Assembly (NCBI GenBank): GCA_947626775.1
Contig: CANQTL010000003.1
Coordinates: 1 to 64,000 of the forward strand
Direction: 5' to 3'
Source of the DNA: an uncultured Lachnospiraceae bacterium
Lineage (GTDB): Bacteria; Bacillota; Clostridia; Lachnospirales; Lachnospiraceae
DNA length: 64,000 nucleotides
The notes under the pieces are model-generated. The model saw nothing but the letters and a program-made list of their open reading frames with translations, did not search any database and was not told the DNA's origin. A program made the position numbers and the translations under genes. Below, in pieces: positions 17,868 through 26,935 of the stretch. The stretch's first letter is position 1, and every line of letters begins with the position of its first letter.

Positions 17868-18788
17868 ATGAAATATCTGGTGATCGGCGCGGGCGGTACG
17901 GGAGGCAGTATCGGCGCGTATATGACACAGGCCGGCAAAGATGTGACGCTCGTCGCGCGGGGCGAGCACCTGAGGCAGATGCAGGAGCACGGCCTTCACA
18001 TGGAGACGACGAAGAAGGGAAATTACACCGTATTCCCCGTCAAGGCGGCAGATATGGCGCATTATGATGAGCGGCCCGATATTATCTTCGTCTGTGTGAA
18101 GGGGTATTCCCTGGACGAGACGATTCCTTTTATCAGGAGAGTTGCGAAAGAGACTACGATTGTGATTCCGATTCTGAATCTCTACGGTACAGGAGGCAGA
18201 CTGCAGGAGAAGCTGCCGGAACTTCTCGTGACGGACGGCTGTATCTATATTGCGGGGGAGATCAAAGAGCCGGGGACCATCCTGCTGCTGGGCGATATTT
18301 TCCGCATTGTGTACGGCGTCCGTGATCCGCAGGATATCAGGCCGGAGCTGTTCGAGATGGCGAAAGACCTGAAGGACAGCGGTATCGAGGGCGTGCTGTC
18401 GGACAATATCAGGCGGGACGCGCTGCAGAAGTTTTCCTATGTGTCTCCGATGGCGGCCTGCGGCCTGTACTATCATGTCTCGGCGGGAGAGGTACAGGTG
18501 ACGGGAGAGCCGCGGGATACCTTCGTGAAGCTCATGAAGGAGATCGACGCGCTGGCGGCGGCGATGGACGTTCCGTTTCTGGCGGATATCGTTGCGACGA
18601 ATCTGCGCATTCTGGATACGCTGGATCCCAAGGCGAGCACTTCCATGCAGCGGGACATCTATGCGGGCAGACCGTCTGAGATCGACGGACTGATCTACGA
18701 GGTGGTGCGCATGGGAGAGCGGTACGGCGTGCCTGTGCCGACCTATCAGATGATCGCGGACAAGGCCCGCGCAGAGGGGCTGGCGTGA
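17868..18788 (+). CDS. Ketopantoate reductase family protein (ApbA/PanE)
   Basis: A 306-residue NAD(P)-binding protein with the N-terminal dinucleotide motif GAGGTGGSIGAY and the C-terminal PanE helical domain (SEIDGLIYEVVRMGERYGVPVPTY). PanE reduces 2-dehydropantoate to pantoate, but many family members act on other 2-oxo or beta-keto acids. Its place between a sensor kinase and glycosidases does not support a pantothenate role, so I leave the gene symbol out. Cytosolic. A GAGGG ribosome binding site lies 7-8 nt before the ATG. Confidence 0.82.
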   Translation: MKYLVIGAGGTGGSIGAYMTQAGKDVTLVARGEHLRQMQEHGLHMETTKKGNYTVFPVKAADMAHYDERPDIIFVCVKGYSLDETIPFIRRVAKETTIVIPILNLYGTGGRLQEKLPELLVTDGCIYIAGEIKEPGTILLLGDIFRIVYGVRDPQDIRPELFEMAKDLKDSGIEGVLSDNIRRDALQKFSYVSPMAACGLYYHVSAGEVQVTGEPRDTFVKLMKEIDALAAAMDVPFLADIVATNLRILDTLDPKASTSMQRDIYAGRPSEIDGLIYEVVRMGERYGVPVPTYQMIADKARAEGLA

Positions 18789-18871
18789 ACGAAGACGGCT
18801 GAGGCGATGAGACGTGAGAAGAACCGCCGGATTGGGCGCGGGAAATAAAAAGGGTACGAGGAGGAGATGTC

Positions 18872-21151
18872 ATGACGGCAGACAAGATCAAAGAACTGGT
18901 GGCGCAGATGACGCTGGAAGAGAAGGCGGCGATGTGCTCGGGCGCGGATTTCTGGCACACGGAGGCGGTGGAGCGTCTGGGAATCCCGGCGAGCATGGTG
19001 TCGGACGGCCCTCACGGGCTGCGCAAGCAGGAGCAGGAAGGGGATCATCTCGGTGTAAACGACAGCATCAAGGCGGTTTGCTTTCCGGCAGGCTGCGGCA
19101 CGGCGGCTTCCTTTAACAGGGAACTGCTCACCGAGATGGGAGAGACGCTGGGCAATGAGTGTCAGGCCGAAGGCGTCAGCGTGATCCTCGGCCCCGCCGT
19201 CAATATCAAGCGTTCGCCGCTGTGCGGGCGCAATTTTGAATATTATTCGGAAGACCCGCTTCTGGCCAGCGAGATGGCGGGCGCGCTGATTCACGGCGTG
19301 CAGAGCAGAAACGTGGGCACGAGCATCAAGCATTTTCTCGCCAACAATCAGGAGACGCGGAGAATGTCCTGCGACTCCCGCGTGGATGAGAGAACGCTGC
19401 ACGAAATCTATCTGGCGGCGTTCGAGGGCGCGGTGAAGAAAGAGAAACCATGGACGGTGATGTGTTCCTACAACAAGATCAACGGAACCTACGCGGCGCA
19501 GAACCACCAGTATCTGACGGAGACGCTGCGCGGTCGGTGGGGATTCGACGGTTATGTGATGAGCGACTGGGGCGCGGTCAACAACCGGGTGGAGGATCTG
19601 AAGGCCGGACTCGATCTGGAGATGCCCGGCTCCTTCGGCGTCAACGATAAGATGATCGAGGGCGCCGTGCTCAGCGGAGAGCTGGACGAGAGCATTCTGG
19701 ACGCCGCGGTGGAGCGTATCCTGAACATCGTGTTCCGCTATGAGGAAAACCGCGACAAAACGGCGGTGTTTGACAGAGATAAGGATCATGAGACAGCGCG
19801 GAAGGTGGCTGAGGAGACGATCGTTCTGTTGAAAAATGAGAAGGTGCTTCCGCTGTCGGAGAAGCAGAAGGTTGCGTTCATCGGCAAATATGCGAAGACG
19901 CCCCGTTATCAGGGCGGCGGCAGCTCCCACATCAACAGCCACAAGGTTACGTCCGCTCTGGAGGCGGCGTCCGGCGTCTGCGATGTGATTTATGCGCAGG
20001 GCTTCGACGACGCGGAAGATCGGACGGATGAGAAACTGCTGGTGGAGGCGGTAGAGGCGGCAAAGAGCGCGGAAGTGGCGGTGATTTTCGCCGGTCTGCC
20101 GGACAAATTCGAGTCGGAGGGTTATGACAGAAAACACATGTCCATGCCGAACTGCCAGAATGAGCTGATTGAAAGAATCGCGGACGTGCAGCCCAATACG
20201 GTGGTCGTTCTGCACAACGGCTCGCCCGTGGAGATGCCCTGGATCGATCGGGTCAAGGGCGTCGTGGAAGCCTATCTGGGCGGTCAGGCGGTGGGCGGCG
20301 CGGTGTGTGATATCCTGTTCGGCAGGGTGAATCCCAGCGCGAAGCTGCCCGAGACATTCCCGTTAAAATTGGAGGATAACCCGTCCTATCTGTCCTATAT
20401 CGGCGAGGGCGACGCGGTGGAGTACCGGGAGGGCGTCTTCGTGGGTTATCGCTACTATGACAAGAAAAAAATGGACGTCCTGTTCCCGTTTGGCTATGGA
20501 CTCTCTTACACGACTTTCGAGTATTCCAATCTGACGGTGGACCGGGACAGACTCAAGGATACGGACACGCTGCGCGTGTCGGTGGACGTGACGAACACAG
20601 GCGGCATGGCGGGCAAGGAAGTTGTACAGCTCTATGTGGCGGACCGGGAGAGCACGGTGATCCGCCCCGTGAAGGAACTGCGGGATTTCGCCAAGGTGGA
20701 GCTTGCGCCGGGTGAGACGAAGACCGTGACCTTTACGCTGGATAAGAGAGCCTTCGCCTACTACAGTGTGAGGATTCACGACTGGCATGTGGAGACGGGC
20801 GAGTTCGATATCCTGATCGGAAGATCGTCCAGAGATATCGTACTGTCGAAGACGGTGACGGTAGAGTCCACGGTGAAGCTGCCTTTTGTATACACGACGG
20901 ATACCACGCTCGGCGATGTGAAGAAGGATCCGAGGGCCTGGGCGATCGTGGAGGATATGATGAAATCGCTTATGCCCGCTCTGGAATCGGAACAGTCCGA
21001 GAGCGACGCGGCGAAGGAGGCCATGTCACAGGAGATGGCGGACTCTATGACAGAGTACATGCCGCTTCGCGGGCCGATCAGTTTCGGCGGCCACATCACG
21101 ATGGCGGACGTGCAGGCGCTGGTGGACAAACTGAACGCGCTGGAAGAGTAA
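18872..21151 (+). CDS. Glycoside hydrolase family 3 beta-glucosidase
   Basis: A 759-residue GH3 enzyme with no signal peptide, so probably cytosolic. The N-terminal TIM barrel carries GYVMSDWGAV, with catalytic nucleophile D232, and the motifs SDGPHGLRKQ and SIKHFLANNQE. Next come the alpha/beta sandwich (about 310-545) and a fibronectin-III-like domain (about 585-665). The last 70 residues form a further acidic helical tail. It should release glucose from beta-glucosides or short beta-glucans taken into the cell. The GH16 gene 15 bp downstream points to mixed-linkage or beta-1,3-glucan as the source. Confidence 0.9.
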   Translation: MTADKIKELVAQMTLEEKAAMCSGADFWHTEAVERLGIPASMVSDGPHGLRKQEQEGDHLGVNDSIKAVCFPAGCGTAASFNRELLTEMGETLGNECQAEGVSVILGPAVNIKRSPLCGRNFEYYSEDPLLASEMAGALIHGVQSRNVGTSIKHFLANNQETRRMSCDSRVDERTLHEIYLAAFEGAVKKEKPWTVMCSYNKINGTYAAQNHQYLTETLRGRWGFDGYVMSDWGAVNNRVEDLKAGLDLEMPGSFGVNDKMIEGAVLSGELDESILDAAVERILNIVFRYEENRDKTAVFDRDKDHETARKVAEETIVLLKNEKVLPLSEKQKVAFIGKYAKTPRYQGGGSSHINSHKVTSALEAASGVCDVIYAQGFDDAEDRTDEKLLVEAVEAAKSAEVAVIFAGLPDKFESEGYDRKHMSMPNCQNELIERIADVQPNTVVVLHNGSPVEMPWIDRVKGVVEAYLGGQAVGGAVCDILFGRVNPSAKLPETFPLKLEDNPSYLSYIGEGDAVEYREGVFVGYRYYDKKKMDVLFPFGYGLSYTTFEYSNLTVDRDRLKDTDTLRVSVDVTNTGGMAGKEVVQLYVADRESTVIRPVKELRDFAKVELAPGETKTVTFTLDKRAFAYYSVRIHDWHVETGEFDILIGRSSRDIVLSKTVTVESTVKLPFVYTTDTTLGDVKKDPRAWAIVEDMMKSLMPALESEQSESDAAKEAMSQEMADSMTEYMPLRGPISFGGHITMADVQALVDKLNALEE

Positions 21152-21166
21152 GGCGGAGAGAACCAT

Positions 21167-22738
21167 ATGAAAAGAAAACATTTCTTGTACCGTTATCACA
21201 TGCGGAAAGCGGCGGCAGCCGCAGTCTGCCTGACATTGGCGTGCGGCGTCTGCGCCTGCGGCGGCGAAACGCCGGACGAACCTGCGCAGGCCGGACAGGA
21301 AACCCGGCAGGAGCCGGACGAGGCTTTCGCGGACGAAGTGGGAGCAGCCGGGAGTGCGGAGGCAGAAGTACAGCCGGACGAAACGGCCGGGCAGGCGGAT
21401 ACGGCGGCTGACGCACCGCAGCGATCGGCGGACGGCCTGCTCGATCAGGTGGCGGATGAAGAGGTCCCGCAGCTCGACGGGTATACGCTGCTGTGGCACG
21501 ACGAGTTCAACGGCACGCAGCTGAACGAGGACATCTGGAACTACGAGCCCCACGCGCCGGGATGGACCAACGCCGAACTGCAGGAGTACACGGAGTCTGA
21601 GGACAATGTGTTCGTCTGGGACGGCAAGATGGTCATCAAGGCGATCAGGACGCAGGACGAAAAAGGGAAAGATTACTATACTTCCGGCAAAGTCACCACC
21701 AAGGGAAAACAGGATTTTCTCTACGGCAGGGTGACGGCGCGGGCGAAGGTGCCGGAGGGCAAGGGCCTGTGGCCCGCGTTCTGGATGATGCCGACTAACC
21801 AGAGCCTGTACGGCAGCTGGCCGCGCTGCGGCGAGATCGACATTATGGAGATCCTGGGAGACGATGTGCAGACGGCTTACGGCACGATCCACTATGGCAA
21901 GCCCCACGCGGAGCAGCAGGGAAAATACGTCCTGTCGGGCGAGAGCTTCGCGGACGATTTTCACGAGTTTTCCGTCGAGTGGGAGCCCGGTGAGATGCGC
22001 TTCTATATAGACGATCAGCTCTACCACACCGTGAATGACTGGTTCTCCGGGGATGTGGGAATCGACGACAGGCCATACCCCGCGCCCTTCGACCAGAATT
22101 TCTATGTGCAGCTGAACCTGGCGGTGGGCGGCACCTGGCCGGGCAACCCGGATGAGACGACGGATTTTGACCGGGCAGAGTTTGAGATCGATTATGTCAG
22201 GGTGTATCAGAAAGATCACTATGACACGAATGTGATGAAGCCGGAAAAGGTTTACCGGGAGGCAACAGAGGACGGCAGCTACGTCTACAACGGAGATTTT
22301 GCCGAGGCGGAAGACCTAGCGGATGAAGAGAACTGGGTGTTCCTGCTGGATCAGGGCGGCGCGGCGCAGGCGTCCATACGGGACGGTATGATCGAGATAG
22401 ACACAGAGAAAGCCGGCACAGTTGACTATGCCATACAGCTGGTACAGGCGGATCTGCCGATGATCAAGGGCGACACTTATCGGCTGACTTTCGAGGCGCG
22501 CGCTGAAGCTGCAAGGACGATGAACGTGTGTGTATCTGCCCCGACGGCGGGCTGGGGACGCTATCTGCCGGACACCGCCGTGGAACTTGCGCCGGACTGG
22601 CAGACCTACACTTACGATTTCAAGATGAAGGACAGAGACGACAACAACGGGAGACTGGAATTTAACCTCGGCGGGACGGAGGCGGCGGACACGGTCTGCA
22701 TCCGCGGTGTGCGCCTAGAGAAGATCGAGGCAGAATAA
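21167..22738 (+). CDS. GH16 beta-glucanase lipoprotein with C-terminal CBM
   Basis: A 523-residue secreted lipoprotein. The signal peptide ends with a GVCAC lipobox, followed by a low-complexity Glu/Ala/Asp/Gln linker (about 32-95). The GH16 domain (about 100-355) has the catalytic motif GEIDIMEILG, with E223 as nucleophile, D225 as helper and E228 as acid/base. A CBM4/9-like beta-sandwich (about 370-523) closes the protein. The motif form fits laminarinase or lichenase activity on beta-1,3(-1,4)-glucan. Cell-surface cleavage here plus cytosolic GH3 would make a two-step pathway; the importer is missing from the window. Confidence 0.88.
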   Translation: MKRKHFLYRYHMRKAAAAAVCLTLACGVCACGGETPDEPAQAGQETRQEPDEAFADEVGAAGSAEAEVQPDETAGQADTAADAPQRSADGLLDQVADEEVPQLDGYTLLWHDEFNGTQLNEDIWNYEPHAPGWTNAELQEYTESEDNVFVWDGKMVIKAIRTQDEKGKDYYTSGKVTTKGKQDFLYGRVTARAKVPEGKGLWPAFWMMPTNQSLYGSWPRCGEIDIMEILGDDVQTAYGTIHYGKPHAEQQGKYVLSGESFADDFHEFSVEWEPGEMRFYIDDQLYHTVNDWFSGDVGIDDRPYPAPFDQNFYVQLNLAVGGTWPGNPDETTDFDRAEFEIDYVRVYQKDHYDTNVMKPEKVYREATEDGSYVYNGDFAEAEDLADEENWVFLLDQGGAAQASIRDGMIEIDTEKAGTVDYAIQLVQADLPMIKGDTYRLTFEARAEAARTMNVCVSAPTAGWGRYLPDTAVELAPDWQTYTYDFKMKDRDDNNGRLEFNLGGTEAADTVCIRGVRLEKIEAE

Positions 22739-22745
22739 AAAGTCC

Positions 22746-22792
22746 ATCAAAAAGCTGTATGTCCGCAGAGACGCGGCATACAGCTTTTTGAT
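22746..22792. terminator. Bidirectional terminator between GH16 gene and pyrG
   Basis: A 16-bp perfect stem, ATCAAAAAGCTGTATG (22746-22761) with its complement at 22777-22792, has an A-run on one arm and a T-run on the other. It can end transcription of both convergent units. Confidence 0.85.
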
Positions 22793-22818
22793 TGTCCTTA
22801 TGGTCTGGGTCTGTCGAT

Positions 22819-24426
22819 CTATTTGTTCTTGTAGTCCAGCGCCGCTTTCACAAAGCCCTTGAACAGGGGGTGCGGCCTGTTGGGTCTGGATTTCAGTTCC
22901 GGGTGCGCCTGGGTCGCCAAGAAGAACGGGTGATCCGGCAGTTCGCACATCTCCACGATTCTCCCGTCGGGGGAGAGGCCGGACAGCTTCATGCCGTGCT
23001 CCGTGAGCACCGCGCGGTAGTCGTTGTTCACTTCGTAGCGGTGTCTGTGCCGCTCGTGGATCGTCTCCTCCCCGTACAGCTCATACGCTTTGGAGTTCTT
23101 GTCCAGCACGCAGGGATAGGAACCGAGCCGCAGCGTGCCGCCGATGTCCTCCACGCCGTTCTGGTCGGGCATCAGCGCGATCACGGGATGAGTGGTGGAG
23201 GGATTCAGTTCGATGCTGTGGGCGTCGTTGTAGCCGATCACGTTTCTCGCGTATTCCACAATGGCCAGCTGCATGCCGAGACAGAGTCCGAGGTAAGGAA
23301 CTCTGTTCTCCCTGGCGTAGGTGATGGCGTGAATCTTGCCCTCGATGCCTCTGTCGCCGAAGCCGCCGGGCACAAGCACGCCGCTGACGCCGTCCAGAAG
23401 CTCGTTCACATTGTCCGCCGTCACCGTCTCGGAATCGACCCACCTGATATTGACGACACAGTGATTGGAGATGCCGCCGTGTTTCAGAGCCTCGACAACA
23501 CTGATATAGGCGTCGTGGAGCTGCGTGTATTTGCCGACCAGGGCGACCGTCACCTCATCCGTGGGGGTTCGCAGCGCCTCCACGACCGCTTTCCAGTCTG
23601 CCAGATCAGGTTCCGGGCAGTCCAGCTTCAGGCAGTCGCAGGCCACCTGGGCCAGATGTTCTTTCTCCATGGCAAGAGGCGCTTCGTAGAGGTGTTCCAC
23701 ATCGAGGTTCTGCAGGACGCGATGGCTCGGCACATTGCAGAAGAGGGCGATCTTGTCTTTCAGGGACTGATCGAGAGGGCGTTCGCTGCGGCATACGATG
23801 ATGTCCGGCTGCAGTCCCATGCCCTGCAGTTCCTTGACGCTCGCCTGGGTGGGTTTGGTTTTCATCTCCTGGGACGCGTTCAGATAGGGGATCAGCGTCA
23901 CATGAATCAGGATCGCGTTCTCCCGTCCGACCTCGTGCTGGAACTGACGGATAGACTCAAGGAAAGGCTGGCTCTCGATATCGCCCACCGTGCCGCCCAC
24001 CTCGATGATCGCGATGCGCGTCTCCTCGTCGGTAAAGTTGCGGTAGAACCGGCTCTTGATCTCGTTGGTGATGTGCGGGATAACCTGTACGGTGCCGCCG
24101 CCGTAATCGCCCCGCCGCTCTTTCTGCAGAACGGACCAGTAGACTTTGCCGGTGGTCACGTTGGAGTTCTTGTCCAGATTCTCGTCGATGAAACGCTCAT
24201 AGTGACCCAAGTCCAGATCAGTCTCCGTGCCGTCCTCGGTGACGAACACCTCGCCGTGCTGGATGGGGTTCATCGTGCCGGGATCGATGTTGATGTATGG
24301 ATCGAATTTCTGCATCGTGACCTTGTAGCCGCGCGCCTTCAGCAATCTCCCGAGGGAGGCCGCCGTGATGCCCTTGCCCAGGCCGGAAACGACGCCGCCC
24401 GTTACGAATACGTATTTTACCGCCAT
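22819..24426 (-). CDS. pyrG: CTP synthase
   Basis: A 535-residue CTP synthase that aminates UTP to CTP with glutamine and ATP. The N-terminal synthase domain starts [16 protein letters not shown], and the C-terminal glutaminase domain has the nucleophile Cys in [10 protein letters not shown]. Length is normal for the family. The ATG at 24426 follows AAAGGA; the frame is open further upstream but without the conserved N-terminus. It is monocistronic and convergent with the GH16 gene. The leader does not begin with the G-run used for reiterative pyrG control in Bacillus. Confidence 0.96.
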   Translation of the reverse strand: MAVKYVFVTGGVVSGLGKGITAASLGRLLKARGYKVTMQKFDPYINIDPGTMNPIQHGEVFVTEDGTETDLDLGHYERFIDENLDKNSNVTTGKVYWSVLQKERRGDYGGGTVQVIPHITNEIKSRFYRNFTDEETRIAIIEVGGTVGDIESQPFLESIRQFQHEVGRENAILIHVTLIPYLNASQEMKTKPTQASVKELQGMGLQPDIIVCRSERPLDQSLKDKIALFCNVPSHRVLQNLDVEHLYEAPLAMEKEHLAQVACDCLKLDCPEPDLADWKAVVEALRTPTDEVTVALVGKYTQLHDAYISVVEALKHGGISNHCVVNIRWVDSETVTADNVNELLDGVSGVLVPGGFGDRGIEGKIHAITYARENRVPYLGLCLGMQLAIVEYARNVIGYNDAHSIELNPSTTHPVIALMPDQNGVEDIGGTLRLGSYPCVLDKNSKAYELYGEETIHERHRHRYEVNNDYRAVLTEHGMKLSGLSPDGRIVEMCELPDHPFFLATQAHPELKSRPNRPHPLFKGFVKAALDYKNK

Positions 24427-24507
24427 GTTCTGTAATCCTTTCCGTGACAAAAAATAACTGCGCAACTGTCCGGGTTCCGCAGTCGTACGCGAAACAATAT
24501 ATGGTTT

Positions 24508-24513
24508 ATTATA
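24508..24513 (-). promoter_or_regulatory. -10 box of pyrG promoter
   Basis: Minus-strand TATAAT about 82 nt before the pyrG ATG. I see no good -35 at 16-18 bp, so this is tentative. Confidence 0.4.
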
Positions 24514-24610
24514 CAATGGGAACACAGGAAAAATCTACTGCTAACGCTAAAAAATGTTAAAAACTTTAGAAATCTTTCATACTTGTGATCTGAAATTCAC
24601 AATTCCCTTA

Positions 24611-24639
24611 TTGATTTATGTTTTTCCCTTATATATACT
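24611..24639 (+). promoter_or_regulatory. Sigma-A promoter of ftsH
   Basis: -35 TTGATT (24611-24616), 17-bp spacer, -10 TATACT (24634-24639). The leader that follows is about 88 nt long. Confidence 0.7.
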
Positions 24640-24676
24640 AGACATAGCTGACAAAATGAAAAGAGAAAGCGAAGAA

Positions 24677-24700
24677 GCGGCGCGGTGAGTACCGCGCCGC
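24677..24700 (+). other. Stable hairpin in the ftsH leader
   Basis: A perfect 10-bp GC-rich stem, GCGGCGCGGT/ACCGCGCCGC, around a GAGT tetraloop, ending 33 nt before the ftsH ATG. No T-run follows, so it is not a terminator. It could stabilise or control the mRNA. Confidence 0.6.
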
Positions 24701-24733
24701 AAAATGAGAACAGAGCGAAAGAGAGGACGCCTT

Positions 24734-26926
24734 ATGGCTGACAATTATAATCCATATGAAAATGGACCGAACCGCGGGCCGGGGGGACCCGGCAACAACC
24801 AGAACCGCGGTCCCGGAGGCCCGAACGGAAACGGCAACGACCCGCGCAGGCAGAGCCTGATTATGCTGGTGATCGCCGCGCTGGTAACGCTGCTGTGCAT
24901 CAGCATGTTTATGCGCATGTTTACCGGGGCGAGCAATCAGGAGATTACCTACAACGCATTTGTCGATATGATAGAGAATGACCAGATTGAGAGCGTCACG
25001 GTGGAGTCGGACAGGATCCTGATCTATCCCAAGGAAGAACAGACGGCGTCGCCTTTTGCGTTCGCATACGGCTATGGGATGGGGACGATGACTTACTATA
25101 CGGGCAAGATGGAAGATGACGATACCCTGACCAAACGTCTGCTGGAACATGACATTGACCTCAACAAGCAGACTTCCGACAGTTCCAGCGTCATCATGAC
25201 GGTTCTGCTCTACTATATTCTGCCGATTCTTTTGATGTGGGGGCTTTTGAGTCTGCTGTTCCGCCGAATGGGCGGAAAGGGCGGCCCCATGGGCGTCGGC
25301 AAGAGCACGGCGAAAGCGTACGTGCAGAAGGAGACGGGAATCACTTTTCAGGACGTGGCCGGGGAAGACGAGGCGAAGGAGTCGCTGGTAGAGGTCGTGG
25401 ACTTCCTGCACAATCCGGGCAAATACGCGAAGATCGGCGCCAGGCTTCCCAAGGGCGCGCTGCTGGTCGGCCCGCCCGGCACAGGTAAGACGCTCCTGGC
25501 CAAGGCGGTGGCGGGCGAAGCGCATGTTCCGTTTTTCTCGCTGTCCGGGTCGGATTTTATCGAGCTGTATGTGGGCGTGGGGGCTTCCCGCGTGCGCGAT
25601 CTGTTCAGAGAGGCGGAGAAGAACGCGCCCTGCATCGTATTCATAGACGAGATCGACGCCATCGGCAGAAGCAGGGATTCCAAGTACGGCGGCGGCAACG
25701 AAGAGCGGGAGCAGACGCTGAATCAGCTCCTGTCCGAGATGGACGGCTTCGACGGCAGGAAGGGCATTATCATTCTGGCGGCGACCAACAGGCCGGAGAT
25801 TCTGGATAAGGCTCTGCTGCGCCCGGGCCGTTTTGACAGAAGAATTATTGTGGACAAACCCGATTTAAAGGGTCGTGTGGAGATTCTGAAAGTACACTCC
25901 AAAGACGTGCGCATGGACGAGACGGTGGATCTCAACGAGATCGCGCTGGCGACTTCCGGCGCGGTGGGTTCGGATCTGGCCAACATGATCAACGAGGCGG
26001 CGATCAACGCCGTCAAGACCGGCAGGGAGTACGTGAGCCAGAAGGATCTGTTCGACGCCGTGGAACAGGTGCTCGTGGGCAAAGAGAAGAAAGACCGCAT
26101 CATGAGCAAAGAGGAGCGCAGGATCGTGTCCTATCACGAGGTGGGGCACGCGCTGATCAGCGCTCTGCAGAAGAACTCCGAGCCCGTGCAGAAGATCACG
26201 ATCGTGCCGAGGACGATGGGTGCGCTGGGCTATGTCATGCAGGTGCCGGAGGAGGAAAAATATCTGGATACCGAGTTGGAACTGCGCGACAGACTGGTGG
26301 GTCTGCTGGGCGGGCGCGCGGCGGAGGAGATTGTCTTCGACACCGTCACGACAGGCGCGGCCAATGATATCGAGCAGGCGACCAGTCTCGCCCGCAATAT
26401 GATCACCCGTTTCGGCATGAGCAAGAAGTTTGGCCTGATGGGGCTTGCAACGGTGGAGAGCCAGTATCTGGAGGGGAGGGCTTCCCTGACCTGTTCCGAC
26501 GTGACCGCGGCGGACATCGACACGGAAGTGATGAAAATGCTGCGCGACAGCTATAAGCAGGCGAAGAAGCTCCTGAAAGAAAACCGCGAGATCATGGATA
26601 AGCTGGCGGCGTATCTGATCGAGAAGGAGACGATCACCGGCAAGGAGTTCATGAAGATTTTCCGGAAGGAAAAGGGAATTCCGGAGCCGGAGGAGAAGGA
26701 CGGCGGATCAGGCGCCCAGCCGAAAGCGGAGAATGGCGGACAGAACGTCCAGCCGAAAGCGGAGGAGACGTCGGCTTCGCAGGCGCCTTCACAGGAGGGG
26801 CAGACTCCGCCGCCTGTACAGCAGCCGCAGCAGGGCTATTCCTATCCGCCGCAGCAGGGCCGGCCGCAGCAGCAACAGCAGCAGGCGCCGGCACAGGATA
26901 TCGGCCAGGGCCGGCAGGATCAATAG
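24734..26926 (+). CDS. ftsH: ATP-dependent zinc metalloprotease FtsH
   Basis: A 730-residue membrane-anchored AAA+ protease that degrades misfolded and regulatory membrane and cytosolic proteins. An unusual Gly/Asn/Pro-rich N-terminus (about 1-38) precedes transmembrane helix 1 (about 41-61). A short extracytoplasmic part and helix 2 (about 155-175) follow. The AAA module has Walker A at 246-253 (GPPGTGKT) and the SRH. The zinc site is H468-E-x-x-H472. The last 75 residues are Gln/Pro/Ala-rich and likely disordered. ATG at 24734 follows AGAGG; an in-frame start 30 bp earlier lacks a ribosome binding site. The gene is followed 9 bp later by uvrC. Confidence 0.95.
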   Translation: MADNYNPYENGPNRGPGGPGNNQNRGPGGPNGNGNDPRRQSLIMLVIAALVTLLCISMFMRMFTGASNQEITYNAFVDMIENDQIESVTVESDRILIYPKEEQTASPFAFAYGYGMGTMTYYTGKMEDDDTLTKRLLEHDIDLNKQTSDSSSVIMTVLLYYILPILLMWGLLSLLFRRMGGKGGPMGVGKSTAKAYVQKETGITFQDVAGEDEAKESLVEVVDFLHNPGKYAKIGARLPKGALLVGPPGTGKTLLAKAVAGEAHVPFFSLSGSDFIELYVGVGASRVRDLFREAEKNAPCIVFIDEIDAIGRSRDSKYGGGNEEREQTLNQLLSEMDGFDGRKGIIILAATNRPEILDKALLRPGRFDRRIIVDKPDLKGRVEILKVHSKDVRMDETVDLNEIALATSGAVGSDLANMINEAAINAVKTGREYVSQKDLFDAVEQVLVGKEKKDRIMSKEERRIVSYHEVGHALISALQKNSEPVQKITIVPRTMGALGYVMQVPEEEKYLDTELELRDRLVGLLGGRAAEEIVFDTVTTGAANDIEQATSLARNMITRFGMSKKFGLMGLATVESQYLEGRASLTCSDVTAADIDTEVMKMLRDSYKQAKKLLKENREIMDKLAAYLIEKETITGKEFMKIFRKEKGIPEPEEKDGGSGAQPKAENGGQNVQPKAEETSASQAPSQEGQTPPPVQQPQQGYSYPPQQGRPQQQQQQAPAQDIGQGRQDQ

Positions 26927-26935
26927 GAAGGCGCT

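Noticed and set aside
24427..24507. Reiterative-transcription control of pyrG
   Set aside because: The start region after the -10 reads AAACCATA and lacks the initial G-run needed for that mechanism.
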